DNA of 25,619 nt from Victivallales bacterium (GCA_017964325.1 JAGCSE010000307.1:1-25619), one strand, 5' to 3'. Positions 1-7,845 are shown, counted from the first letter of the stretch. Numbers and translations are program-made. The notes: a model not told the origin generated them from the letters alone.

Positions 1-1
1 C

Positions 2-601
2 GACGCCGCGATGATGGGCTATGAAAGCCATTCGGAAAGCGACTACGATCCTGTTTTCAAACATACGGGCGATACCGTGTCGCTGCCGAAACGCCGCGCC
101 ACCTCCCCCGCCTACCGCCAGGCGAAGCAGGAGCTGGAAGAACTCTTCAAGAAGAAGACGGAACGTGAAGCGTTCCAAGAATTTGTGGATACGATTCACG
201 CCAACGAGAAGATTCCTGGCCGCCCTGGTCCGTATGATGACAAGGAGCAGGATTTCGTCCAGATGCAGAACCGCAAGGCCGTCATCGAACGCTACGAAAC
301 GCAGGACGCGGAGCCGAACTTCACGTTCACGCTGCACACCGTTCGCGTCGGCGACTGCGCCATCTCCACGAATCCTTTCGAGTTGTATCTGCACTATGGC
401 CAGATCATCAAGGCGCGCTCCCACGCCTTCCAGACCTTCCTTGTGCAGCTCTGCCCCGGAGGAGGCGGCTATCTGCCTAGCCCGGAGGCCGAACGCCTCG
501 GCGGTTATGGCGGCATGATCGTCAATGGAAACTGCGGATCCGACGGCGGTTACAAACTCGCCGACACGGCTGTGGCAAAAATCAACGAACTGTTTGACTG
601 A
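2..601 (+). CDS. C-terminal part of a neutral ceramidase-like protein (5' end outside window)
   Basis: The reading frame is open from base 2, so the gene starts before the window; the ATG at 11 is probably internal. The visible 200 residues end with a stretch containing VGDCAISTNPFELYLHYG, then a Gly-rich segment (CPGGGGYLPSPEAERLGGYGG) and a final helix. That order (a 'natural product has its effect' strand, PFE motif, GGGGYLP, GGYG) resembles the C-terminal part of the neutral/alkaline ceramidase-like proteins common in Planctomycetes and Lentisphaerota, many of which probably do not act on ceramide. The start of the next gene overlaps this stop by one base (TGATG), so the two are translationally coupled. 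The substrate cannot be told from this fragment; the sugar kinase and isomerase downstream suggest a role in carbohydrate use. Confidence 0.6.
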   Translation, partial: DAAMMGYESHSESDYDPVFKHTGDTVSLPKRRATSPAYRQAKQELEELFKKKTEREAFQEFVDTIHANEKIPGRPGPYDDKEQDFVQMQNRKAVIERYETQDAEPNFTFTLHTVRVGDCAISTNPFELYLHYGQIIKARSHAFQTFLVQLCPGGGGYLPSPEAERLGGYGGMIVNGNCGSDGGYKLADTAVAKINELFD

Positions 602-2067
602 TGAAAGCATATCTCGGCATCGACATCGGAACAACTGCCGTCAAGGCCGCCCTGTTTGATGGACAAGGCACCATGCTCGGCGGCGGCCTTGCGGAATACA
701 CGCTTGAAACACCGGCTCCGGACATCGTGGAACTGGACGCGGAGACATACGTCGATGCCGTCTGTGACGCCGTCGCCAAAGCGTTGGCGGCGGCGAAGTT
801 GCAGCCGACGGACGTCCGTTCCGTCGGCATCACGGGGCAGGCGGAGACGCTGATCTGCGTCGATGCGGACGGCGTTCCGCTCCGAAAGGCCATCAACTGG
901 CTGGACAACCGCGCGAAGACGGAAGCAGCCGACATCGAAAAGCATTTTGGCATGGACTGGTTGCTGAAATTGTCCGGCCAGACGGAAATGCTTCCTTGCT
1001 GGCCAGCCGCCAAAATCCGCTGGCTCGCCGCCAACGAGCCGTCAGTTTTTGAAAAAACGGCCAAATATCTGATGGTGGAGGATTTCATCGCGCACAAACT
1101 GACGGGCGTCTTCGCGACATGCGTCGGCCTCATGCCCTCTACCATATATTATGATATCGCGACGGAAAAATACGATGCGTCCATGCTCCGTTATCTGAAT
1201 ATTTCAGAGTCGCAACTGCCGTTGTTGAAACAGCCTGGCGAAGTCGCAGGCCGTTGCGCCGCAGGCAATTTGTGCGGTTTTGCGGCGGACACGCCTGTGT
1301 CCATCTGCCCGCTGGACCATGTGGCAGGCTGCCTCGGCGCGGGCGGCGGGCCAGGCATCGTCACGGAGACGACCGGTTGCACATTGGCCGCCTGCGCGAC
1401 GCTGCCCAAACTGCTCTATGACGAATCGCGGCAGCTTGGAACATATCACGGCTTCACGCCGCAAAGCTATGTCTTCCTGCCGTGGGCGCCGACCGCCGGC
1501 ATGCTTCTTCGCCATTTCCGCGATTATTTCAGCAACGGTCTCGACTACAAGCAGTTGGACGAACTGGCGGCGCAAGTTCCGCCCGGCAGCGACGGTCTCG
1601 TCGTCCTGCCGCACTGCGCAGGAGCCGTTTCGCCGCAAGCCAATCCGAACGCCCGTGGCGTCATCTATGGATTGACGCTGGCCCACAAGCAGGGCCATAT
1701 CGCCCGCGCGCTGATGGAATCCGTCGCCGCGCTGCTGAAGGACAATCTGGACGCGTTGGAACGCTTCGGCGTTGAAATTCATGAGCTTCGGGCTCTCGGC
1801 GGTGCGTCGAAGAGTCCATTGTGGCTGCAAATCAAGGCGGATCTGCTGGACAAGACCGTCACGACGTTGGCCTGCGACGAAGCGACGTCGCTTGGCGCCG
1901 CCATGCTTGGCGCCATCGCCGCCGGCGATTTCGCCGACTCGGCGGCCGCGCAGGCCGCCATGGTCCATGCCGCCAGTAGCGTATCGCCTGGAGACAATGT
2001 GGCCGCTTACAGGCCATATTTTGCCAAGTATCAGGAAATAAACAATTTGTTGCTAAAAACATTCTAA
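601..2067 (+). CDS. FGGY-family carbohydrate kinase (xylulokinase-like)
   Basis: A cytoplasmic sugar kinase that would phosphorylate a pentulose or related sugar with ATP. The 488 residues match the usual FGGY length. The N-terminal phosphate-binding motif IDIGTTAVKAALFD lies at residues 7-20, the likely catalytic Asp is D239 in CPLDHVAG, and the C-terminal ATP-binding segment GGASKSPLWLQIKADLLDK starts near residue 400. Layout and motifs are closest to xylulokinases, but FGGY subfamilies (xylulose, ribulose, fuculose, others) cannot be separated by eye, so no symbol is given. It overlaps the preceding ceramidase-like gene by one base and is followed after 71 bases by a fucose/arabinose-isomerase-like gene; isomerase followed by kinase is the classic two-step entry of an aldose into the pentose phosphate pathway. 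Confidence 0.85.
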   Translation: MKAYLGIDIGTTAVKAALFDGQGTMLGGGLAEYTLETPAPDIVELDAETYVDAVCDAVAKALAAAKLQPTDVRSVGITGQAETLICVDADGVPLRKAINWLDNRAKTEAADIEKHFGMDWLLKLSGQTEMLPCWPAAKIRWLAANEPSVFEKTAKYLMVEDFIAHKLTGVFATCVGLMPSTIYYDIATEKYDASMLRYLNISESQLPLLKQPGEVAGRCAAGNLCGFAADTPVSICPLDHVAGCLGAGGGPGIVTETTGCTLAACATLPKLLYDESRQLGTYHGFTPQSYVFLPWAPTAGMLLRHFRDYFSNGLDYKQLDELAAQVPPGSDGLVVLPHCAGAVSPQANPNARGVIYGLTLAHKQGHIARALMESVAALLKDNLDALERFGVEIHELRALGGASKSPLWLQIKADLLDKTVTTLACDEATSLGAAMLGAIAAGDFADSAAAQAAMVHAASSVSPGDNVAAYRPYFAKYQEINNLLLKTF

Positions 2068-2094
2068 AAAAGAACACATTTTCGCGTGTCCGGT

Positions 2095-2116
2095 CGCGCA
2101 GGAGCGCGCCCCTCCC
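2095..2116 (+). repeat. GC-rich intergenic repeat, copy 1
   Basis: A 22-base element that can fold as CGCGC (2095-2099), loop AGGA, GCGCG (2104-2108), followed by a CCCCTCCC tail. Close copies lie at 5077-5098 (one difference) and 24682-24703 (two differences). This copy lies between the kinase and isomerase genes and ends 22 bases before the isomerase ATG, just ahead of its AGAGGA ribosome site. Confidence 0.7.
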
Positions 2117-2138
2117 ATACAACCAAGAAGAGGAAAAC

Positions 2139-3500
2139 ATGAAAATCAAAGCTGGTTTTGTCGGTTTCGGGGAAGTCAATACCCCGCGTGAATTTATCGA
2201 TGGCCGCGTCGCCGAAGCCGCCGCCCAACTGGAGAAACGCGGCATCGAACTTGTGAAGGCCGCTCCCGTCAGCGACGATCCGGAAGGCAAGCAAGCCGCC
2301 CGTGCCGTGCAGGAACTGAAAACAGGCGAATTCAACGCATTAGTCGTCTGCATCGCCGGATGGATTCCGTCTTGGGCCGTTTTCAAGGTCATCGAACCTT
2401 TCAAAGACAAGCCCATGCTGCTGTGGGGCCTTTCCGGCTGGTGCGCCAACGGCCATTTCGTCACGACGGCCGACCAGGCGGGAACGACCGCGCTACGCGC
2501 CCCGATGGAAGCGCAAGGCTATAATTTCAAGTATCTTGTCAATTTCAAAGACTCCAAGCCGCGTTATGACGAAGCGGCGGCCTATCTGAAAGCCGCCTCT
2601 GCCTTCGCCGCGTTGAAGAATGCAAACATCGGTATGGCGGGTTACCGCGACATGCGTCTTTTCGGCACGCTCTACAACGGCAATCTGCTGAAAGGACAGC
2701 TCGGCATGGAGATTGAGCATTTTGATTTACTTGAACTCCAGGAGCTTGCGAACGCGGTCGATGAAAAGGAAGTCGCGAAGGTCGCGAAGAAAATCACGAA
2801 GGACTGGAAATTCATCCGTGCTCCGCAGCCTGGAACCGTTGAAAATTCCGTCCGTCTGGCATTGGCCATCAAGGCGAAAATCGATGAACGGAAATACGAC
2901 GCATTCAGCTTCTGCGACGTCGATGGCATCAAGAAGCTGCTGAAATTCGCTCCAGCGGGCGCCATGACGCTGCTGCACACGCTCTGCGACGTTGTCAGCG
3001 TTCCGGAAAACGATTCGTATGGTCTTATCACGGAACTGATTGTGAAGAATCTGACCGATCAGTTGCCCGGCTATTTGGAATATTACGAATTCACGAAGAA
3101 TTCCGCCTTGATGGGGGTTCCGGACTACGTTCCGTCATCGATGGTCGATGGCAAGATCACGGTCATGCCGAACGCCTTCGGCTCCTTCGGAGAAGGACTT
3201 CTGAACGTCTCCAAGCTGAAGACGGGACAGGTCACGATCGTCCGCCTTTGCGAAATCGACGGACAGTTCGTCATCCACGCCGCCCTCGGCAAGGCCGTGA
3301 CGCCTGAAACGTGGGAGGAGGCCGGCTGGGCGCCGCCCGCGCCGCAGCTGCCGAGCCTTGAAGTGAAATTCAACTTCCCATCGGACGATTTCCTGCAATA
3401 TGTCGGAAGCCAGCATTACATCGTCAGTTACGGCGACAATTTGGCCATTATCCGCGATTTCTGCGACATCGCGGGAATCGGTTTGATTGAACAGAAATAA
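2139..3500 (+). CDS. L-fucose/L-arabinose isomerase family protein
   Basis: A 453-residue protein with the style of the FucI/AraA isomerase superfamily, which interconverts aldoses and ketoses with a divalent metal. Visible marks are the N-terminal GFVGFGEVNTP, VVCIAGWIPSW (about residues 69-79), LLWGLSGW (about 88-95), FSFCDVDGIKKLL in the middle and QHYIVSYGD near the end, where H426 fits the position of the metal-binding His in FucI. It is shorter than E. coli FucI (about 590), as is usual for the short family members in gut bacteria. The ATG at 2139 is preceded by a good ribosome site (AAGAGGAAAAC). It probably supplies the substrate of the FGGY kinase upstream; the actual sugar is unknown. 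Confidence 0.8.
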   Translation: MKIKAGFVGFGEVNTPREFIDGRVAEAAAQLEKRGIELVKAAPVSDDPEGKQAARAVQELKTGEFNALVVCIAGWIPSWAVFKVIEPFKDKPMLLWGLSGWCANGHFVTTADQAGTTALRAPMEAQGYNFKYLVNFKDSKPRYDEAAAYLKAASAFAALKNANIGMAGYRDMRLFGTLYNGNLLKGQLGMEIEHFDLLELQELANAVDEKEVAKVAKKITKDWKFIRAPQPGTVENSVRLALAIKAKIDERKYDAFSFCDVDGIKKLLKFAPAGAMTLLHTLCDVVSVPENDSYGLITELIVKNLTDQLPGYLEYYEFTKNSALMGVPDYVPSSMVDGKITVMPNAFGSFGEGLLNVSKLKTGQVTIVRLCEIDGQFVIHAALGKAVTPETWEEAGWAPPAPQLPSLEVKFNFPSDDFLQYVGSQHYIVSYGDNLAIIRDFCDIAGIGLIEQK

Positions 3501-3556
3501 TTGAGCCTATCTGACGCAAACTGAAACCAACAGCTTTTCCCTAAAAATATAAGTCA

Positions 3557-3598
3557 CCTAGAGATTCTAGACTCACTAGAAAATCTAGAATCTCTAGG
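3557..3598. terminator. Perfect 15-bp inverted repeat, probable two-way terminator
   Basis: CCTAGAGATTCTAGA (3557-3571) is exactly complementary to TCTAGAATCTCTAGG (3584-3598), with a 12-base loop. It lies between two convergent genes, 56 bases after the isomerase stop and 24 bases beyond the dnaB stop. T-rich sequence follows on the + strand (ATGTTCATTTTCTTG) and the other side is A-rich when read on +, which gives T-rich RNA in the - direction, as expected for a terminator that works both ways. The stem is AT-rich for a terminator, so a mobile miniature element or a protein-binding site is also possible. Confidence 0.65.
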
Positions 3599-3622
3599 AT
3601 GTTCATTTTCTTGAGTAATTTT

Positions 3623-5029
3623 TTAGAAACCTTCCGTCGGCACATCACCAGAATCGGCGTTCGCCTTATTCTCGAAACGCGTGTATTTCGGGAAGAAAAG
3701 GAGATTCACCGTACCCGTTGCGCCATTGCGGTTCTTCGCGATAATCAGTTCGGAAAGCAGACCAGTATTGTCTTCATCCTTCTGTTCATGCTGCTTTTCG
3801 CGTTCACGATGCAGTAGCGCCACAACGTCGGCATCCTGCTCGATGGCGCCCGATTCGCGCAACTGACTCAGTTTCGGCTTCTCGCCCTGCTCCGCCTGAC
3901 GGTTCAACTGCGCCAAAACAACGACAGGAATGTTCAACTCCTTTGCCATCGCCTTCAGCGATCCTGAAATCATGGACACTTCGTTTTCACGGCTCGCATT
4001 GCTCTTCGTGTGGGCGCGAATCAACTGAAGATAATCGACGAAAATCACTTCCACGCCGTACTTTGCCTTCATGCGGCGTGCCTTGGCGCGCAGTTCCAAA
4101 ATGTCGATGGCACCCGTATCGTCAATGACGATTTTCGCCTTGCTCAAATCGCCTGCCGCCCGCGTGATGTCCTGCCAACGCGACTGATTGATCGTCTTGT
4201 TGCGGAACTCCGCAAGACCAACTCGCGATTCGCTGCAAATCATACGCAGAATCAACGACAGTGCAGGCATTTCCAGACTAAAGATACCGACCGCCGTCGA
4301 ACGGGAGGGATTCAATGCAATGTTCGTCGCCATGTTTAGGGCCAACGCCGTTTTTCCGATGGACGGACGTGCCGCCAAAACAAACATTTCGCCAGGCTTC
4401 AAGCCCGTAATCAACTTATCGACATCAAAGCCTGTCCGCAATCCCAAAATGTCTGGATTGCCGTTGATGAGTTTTTCGAGATAATCCACGGCATCGCGAA
4501 CAAGCGGCTGTACCTCCATCAAGTCCTTCGTCTCGTTCATGCCCGTCATCTCGAAAATCTTCTGCTCAATGTTGTCGAGCAGGGCATGGACGTCATCCTC
4601 CGCGCCGTAACACCGCTGGATCGTCTCCGTGCAGGTCGCGATGATGTGCCGCAGAATCGCATTCTGCTTGACGATATCAATATAATATTCGATGTTGGCC
4701 GCAGTTGGAACGGAATCCATCAACTGTGTAATATAAGCTCGACCACCAACCTCCTCCAACTTGCCACTGTGTTCCAAATGGTTGGATACCACCAAAACGT
4801 CCAAGGCAACGTCGCCTCTGCCGCCCGCCAGCTCCACCATCGCATTGAAAATCGTTTGATGCGCGGCACGATAGAACGCATTTTCCAATTTCAATGCACC
4901 GATGGCGGCCGATGCAGCCTCCGTCGAAAGCAACATCGCTCCAAGAACGGCGACTTCAGCTTCTTCGTTGTGCGGCTTCGGACGGTCAAGATTCAGCATG
5001 GCCGCCGTCGTGGACACCATCTCGCTCAT
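3623..5029 (-). CDS. dnaB: Replicative DNA helicase DnaB
   Basis: The ring helicase that unwinds DNA ahead of the replication fork and binds primase. All parts of the family are present in 468 residues: the N-terminal domain (about 18-120, opening NEEAEVAVLGAML), a linker, and a RecA-like C-terminal domain with Walker A ARPSIGKTA (G225-K226-T227), GIFSLEM (248-254), Walker B VIFVDYLQLI (328-337), LAQLNR (372-377) and SQLRESGAIEQDADVV (388-403). No intein interrupts the ATPase domain. A ribosome site (AGGAGA) lies 9-10 bases before the ATG at 5029. It is the last gene of the rplY-to-dnaB block, separated from rplI by 142 bases that hold a terminator-like hairpin and a repeat, so it may also have its own promoter. 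Confidence 0.97.
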   Translation of the reverse strand: MSEMVSTTAAMLNLDRPKPHNEEAEVAVLGAMLLSTEAASAAIGALKLENAFYRAAHQTIFNAMVELAGGRGDVALDVLVVSNHLEHSGKLEEVGGRAYITQLMDSVPTAANIEYYIDIVKQNAILRHIIATCTETIQRCYGAEDDVHALLDNIEQKIFEMTGMNETKDLMEVQPLVRDAVDYLEKLINGNPDILGLRTGFDVDKLITGLKPGEMFVLAARPSIGKTALALNMATNIALNPSRSTAVGIFSLEMPALSLILRMICSESRVGLAEFRNKTINQSRWQDITRAAGDLSKAKIVIDDTGAIDILELRAKARRMKAKYGVEVIFVDYLQLIRAHTKSNASRENEVSMISGSLKAMAKELNIPVVVLAQLNRQAEQGEKPKLSQLRESGAIEQDADVVALLHREREKQHEQKDEDNTGLLSELIIAKNRNGATGTVNLLFFPKYTRFENKANADSGDVPTEGF

Positions 5030-5076
5030 GTTTCAGTCTCTCCTGTTCCTCTTGATTCCAACCATACGGCAGTGGT

Positions 5077-5098
5077 CGCGCAGGAGCACGCCCCTCCC
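5077..5098 (+). repeat. GC-rich intergenic repeat, copy 2
   Basis: Same element as at 2095, with one base changed (GCACG for GCGCG in the right arm of the hairpin). It lies in the rplI-dnaB gap, about 47 bases upstream of the dnaB start, and is in the opposite orientation relative to its gene compared with copies 1 and 3. Confidence 0.7.
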
Positions 5099-5116
5099 GA
5101 ATACCATATTGAACAC

Positions 5117-5150
5117 AAAGGCACCCTGAACCAACGTCCAAGGTGCCTTT
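5117..5150 (-). terminator. Hairpin after rplI, probable intrinsic terminator
   Basis: AAAGGCACC (5117-5125) pairs perfectly with GGTGCCTTT (5142-5150) around a 16-base loop. It begins 21 bases beyond the rplI stop. In the - direction the stem ends in TTT followed by GTGTTC, a short T tract, so full or partial termination before dnaB is likely. Confidence 0.65.
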
Positions 5151-5171
5151 CAATCAAGGCGTCATCAAAGA

Positions 5172-5627
5172 TTACGCATTAGCGCGGGTGACAATGACTT
5201 TCGCCTTCGCCGTGACTTCGGCATGCAACTTGATATCAACCTCGAAGGAGCCAAGTTCGCGGATAGGTTCGGCCAAATCCACGACATTGCGGTCGATTTC
5301 AATCCCCTGTTCAAGCAGGGCGGCGGCAATCTGGGCTCCGCTAACGGAACCGTACAGCTTGTCGTTTTCTCCGGCGGCGACGGGAATCGTCAATGTCAGG
5401 GCGGCGATCTTGTCGGCCATCGCCTGTGCGACGGCGACGCGCTCTTCATGTTCTTTCTGCAGACGAAGCTTCTTGGCTTCGACGCGACGGCGGGCGTTGA
5501 TCGTCAGCAGTTCGGCTTTCTTCAAGGGAAGCAGATAATTACGTGCATAGCCATTGGCCACATGGACCTCATCGCCGATCTTCCCCAAATCCGCGACGTC
5601 TTCCAAAAGTATGAGTTTTACGGACAT
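5172..5627 (-). CDS. rplI: 50S ribosomal protein bL9
   Basis: A 151-residue protein of the large ribosomal subunit that binds 23S rRNA near the L1 stalk. The N-terminal signature is clear: LLEDVADLGKIGDEVHVANGYARNYLLP (about residues 7-34), followed by the long connecting helix (about 43-75) and a C-terminal domain starting near LTIPVAAGENDKLYGSVS. Length is normal. A strong ribosome site (AAGAGGAAAATACG) precedes the ATG. It follows rpsR by 24 bases, the standard rpsR-rplI order. Confidence 0.97.
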   Translation of the reverse strand: MSVKLILLEDVADLGKIGDEVHVANGYARNYLLPLKKAELLTINARRRVEAKKLRLQKEHEERVAVAQAMADKIAALTLTIPVAAGENDKLYGSVSGAQIAAALLEQGIEIDRNVVDLAEPIRELGSFEVDIKLHAEVTAKAKVIVTRANA

Positions 5628-5651
5628 CGTATTTTCCTCTTTAATTATGGT

Positions 5652-5885
5652 TCAGAGAATAAGGGCGAGAATGCGAGCACGCTTGACGGCGATCGCAAGC
5701 AGTTTCTGATGCTTGAAGCAGTTGCCTGTGATACGGCGGGGCAGGATTTTGCCGCCCTCTGTCGTATAACGCTTCAACAGCTCGACATCCTTGAAATCGA
5801 TCTGGTAGATTCTGTTTTCGCAAAGACGGCATGTTTTTTCGCGCATGACCTTGCGGCGGCGGCGACGAGGATTTGCTGGCTTCAT
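5652..5885 (-). CDS. rpsR: 30S ribosomal protein bS18
   Basis: A 77-residue small-subunit protein that pairs with bS6 on the central domain of 16S rRNA. The core [20 protein letters not shown] and the following [19 protein letters not shown] are typical. It has C19, C22, C56 and H59 (CRLC and CFKH), the cysteine-bearing form expected to bind zinc; many bacteria carry the cysteine-free form. An AAGGAAAAAAGGAAT stretch directly before the ATG gives the ribosome site. It lies 84 bases after ssb. Confidence 0.96.
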   Translation of the reverse strand: MKPANPRRRRRKVMREKTCRLCENRIYQIDFKDVELLKRYTTEGGKILPRRITGNCFKHQKLLAIAVKRARILALIL

Positions 5886-5969
5886 ATTCCTTTTTTCCTT
5901 ATGTTTCCAGTTCCAATCACTGTTTCATGCAATGATTGCTGAACGATTGTTTATTTACTTTTTAATCAA

Positions 5970-6686
5970 CTAAAACGGCGTGTCGGCTTCATCTTCGGCA
6001 GGTGGCTGGAAAGCGGGCATCGCTGGAGCGGAAGCTTGCTGCGCAGGTGGATTCTGCTGCGCAGGTGGATTCTGCTGCGCAGGAGCTTGCTGCTGTTCGC
6101 CCTGCTGCTGCGGCTGGGCATACACGGGAGGCGGCGGAACGGGCTGGCCATACGCGGGTTGCATCCCCTGCGGAGGCTGCTGGTAATAGCCCCCCATAGG
6201 CTGAGGCTGCTGATACGGCTGTTGCGGAGGCATCGGCGCACTCTGCCCATAGTACCCCTGCCCGCCTTGCGGCGGCTGCGGATAGTACGGACGTTGCCCG
6301 CCCTGCATATCCTCTGCATAGCCCCCCTGCGGAGCCATGCCGCCATTGTCACGCGGTCCGCCCAACAATTGGACGCCTTCCGCCGTAACGGTCAGACGGC
6401 TGCGCGTACGGCCAGTTTCGCGGTCATCCCATTGATCATAGCGGAGACGGCCTTCCACGAACAAAGGGCTTCCCTTGCGGCAATACTGCGCAACGATTTC
6501 ACCTGTGCGGCCCCACGCTTCGATATCGACATAGCAGACGTCTTCGCGGGTTTCGCCGCGATTGGTCTGGTATGTGCGGTTCGTTGCGATGCCGAACGCG
6601 CAAATCTGCTGTCCGCCAGCCTGCCGTAGTTCGGGATCCCTCGTGAGGTTTCCCATCAAAAACACTTTGTTCAATGACGCGGCCAT
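5970..6686 (-). CDS. ssb: Single-stranded DNA-binding protein SSB
   Basis: Coats single-stranded DNA in replication and repair. The OB fold covers about residues 1-110 (LNKVFLMGNLTRDPELR at 5-21, DIEAWGRTGE near 54, PLFVEGRLRYDQW near 74). A long Pro/Gln/Gly/Tyr-rich linker follows (about 111-228), and the acidic tip ends DTPF, the variant of the DDIPF tail that recruits partners. The frame is open up to an ATG at 6743, but I place the start at 6686 because the conserved N-terminus (M-A-A-S-LNKVFLMGNL) begins there, after GGGAG with a 6-base spacing. The 6743 ATG would add 19 residues with no family counterpart, though it too has an AGGA upstream. Length with the chosen start is 238, long for SSB because of the linker. 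Confidence 0.94.
   Translation of the reverse strand: MAASLNKVFLMGNLTRDPELRQAGGQQICAFGIATNRTYQTNRGETREDVCYVDIEAWGRTGEIVAQYCRKGSPLFVEGRLRYDQWDDRETGRTRSRLTVTAEGVQLLGGPRDNGGMAPQGGYAEDMQGGQRPYYPQPPQGGQGYYGQSAPMPPQQPYQQPQPMGGYYQQPPQGMQPAYGQPVPPPPVYAQPQQQGEQQQAPAQQNPPAQQNPPAQQASAPAMPAFQPPAEDEADTPF
6037..6084. repeat. 18-bp tandem repeat inside ssb
   Basis: Two full 18-base units, identical at 6037-6054 and 6055-6072 (TGCTGCGCAGGTGGATTC), plus a 12-base partial third. On the - strand they encode a repeated NPPAQQ hexapeptide in the disordered SSB linker, so unit gain or loss keeps the frame. Confidence 0.85.
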
Positions 6687-6748
6687 GCCCTGCTCCCTTC
6701 GTTGCTCATCACCTGCCGACCATTCTCTGCCGACATTTGACAAATTCC

Positions 6749-7162
6749 TCAGTTCTCGTCATTTCCGCCATAACTGCGGTATGGACGATCATCATGATCG
6801 AAACTGTCACCGAAGAAATCCTCCTGGAACAGCTTCGCACGGTTTTCGGGCGGATTGAAGAAACTGTCGTCCTGACCGTCCTCGAAATTGAAGACCACAA
6901 GACGAAGCACCGTCTGGTTCAAACGATACTTGTCTTTCAGTTCCGCAACCGCCTGCGGCGGCAATGAAACCACGTAGTCCCAGTAAATACCCATCGTGTG
7001 GCGACCGATCGGACGTGCGAACGTCTTGCGTTCCAAGCACTTCACACGCTCAACAGTGCCGCCGAGCTCCTTGAAGGCTTCCTCGATCGTCGCCGAAAAA
7101 CCTTCACCATCACCTTCGACCTTGCGCGGGTCCAAGATAAACACAGCTTCGTACTTTCTCAA
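6749..7162 (-). CDS. rpsF: 30S ribosomal protein bS6
   Basis: Small-subunit protein that binds together with bS18. The family pattern is visible: MRKYEAVFILDP at the start, ERKTFARPIGRHTMGIYWDYVV (about 44-65), and LNQTVLRLVVFNFED (about 80-94). The last 40 residues are an acidic, Phe/Asp-rich tail. The start codon is TTG (7162-7160), supported by AAGGAG eight bases upstream and by the conserved N-terminus. It overlaps the pth stop by four bases (TTGA), indicating translational coupling. Because the start lies inside pth, there is no room for a separate untranslated leader of the kind that binds S6:S18 in other bacteria. Confidence 0.96.
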   Translation of the reverse strand: MRKYEAVFILDPRKVEGDGEGFSATIEEAFKELGGTVERVKCLERKTFARPIGRHTMGIYWDYVVSLPPQAVAELKDKYRLNQTVLRLVVFNFEDGQDDSFFNPPENRAKLFQEDFFGDSFDHDDRPYRSYGGNDEN

Positions 7163-7833
7163 CTTTTCTTCTCCTTAATGCTTTCTTCGGCATTGACGTT
7201 GTCCGCACGCCACGAATTCGCCTGATTCATGGCCGCCTCCAGACCGTCGTCCCACGCCGTCTTCACGGCTTCGGACGCAGCCCGAATGACCTGCACCTGC
7301 AAATCCATGTCTGCGGAGGCCCAATCCGACAGAACATAGTCGATTATGTCCATCTCGTCAGGCCGCGGTCTCCCAATACCGACCCGTAGCCGCGGAAATC
7401 CGTCGGTTCCGAGCCTTTCGATGATGGACAACATCCCGCGTTGCCCGCCGCAGGAACCACGCGGCCGAAGCCGCATTTTTCCCACGGGCAAGTCCAGGTC
7501 GTCGCATATCACGAGCATATCCAGGGGAGATATTCCAAACTGCTCGGACACGCTTGCCACCGCGTCGCCGCTGTCGTTCATGAAAGTCAAAGGTTTCAAG
7601 ACCAGGAGAGACTCATTTCCATCCTTGTGGATTTCGTGGAGCTCGCCTCGTTCTGGTTGCCAGACTGTCTTCCTCACATCGGAAAAACAACCCATCAACG
7701 CATCCGCGACCATGAATCCCGTGTTATGCCTGTTGTTGCGGTACCGTTCGCCCGGATTTCCCAGACCAACGACCAAACGCAATTGCGGCTTTGGCTTTTC
7801 TTCGACTTCAGTCTGCGATGGCTCGTCCGTCAT
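7159..7833 (-). CDS. pth: Peptidyl-tRNA hydrolase
   Basis: Frees tRNA from peptidyl-tRNA that drops off the ribosome. The core begins after an 18-residue charged N-terminal extension: LVVGLGNPGERY (N26), RHNTGF (catalytic H36), LTFMNDSG (N86), VICDDLDLP (D111) and GIGRP near 152-156. The expected GGHNG loop is instead GGQRG (Q131-R132), replacing His113 and Asn114 of the E. coli enzyme. Everything else is intact, so I read it as a lineage variant and not a dead gene. It lies between rplY (12 bases upstream) and rpsF (4-base overlap). No clear ribosome site is visible, in line with coupling to rplY. Confidence 0.95.
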   Translation of the reverse strand: MTDEPSQTEVEEKPKPQLRLVVGLGNPGERYRNNRHNTGFMVADALMGCFSDVRKTVWQPERGELHEIHKDGNESLLVLKPLTFMNDSGDAVASVSEQFGISPLDMLVICDDLDLPVGKMRLRPRGSCGGQRGMLSIIERLGTDGFPRLRVGIGRPRPDEMDIIDYVLSDWASADMDLQVQVIRAASEAVKTAWDDGLEAAMNQANSWRADNVNAEESIKEKKS

Positions 7834-7845
7834 CTTACAATTTTA

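Noticed and set aside
1204..1968. Long - strand open frame (254 codons) inside the FGGY kinase gene
   Set aside because: Arg/Gln-rich, no family look, no ribosome site; it is the antisense shadow of a well-supported gene.
6687..6743. Longer SSB start at 6743
   Set aside because: Adds 19 residues (MSNVGREWSAGDEQRREQG) with no SSB counterpart; the 6686 ATG has its own GGGAG and the conserved N-terminus. Not fully excluded, since an AGGA precedes 6743 too.
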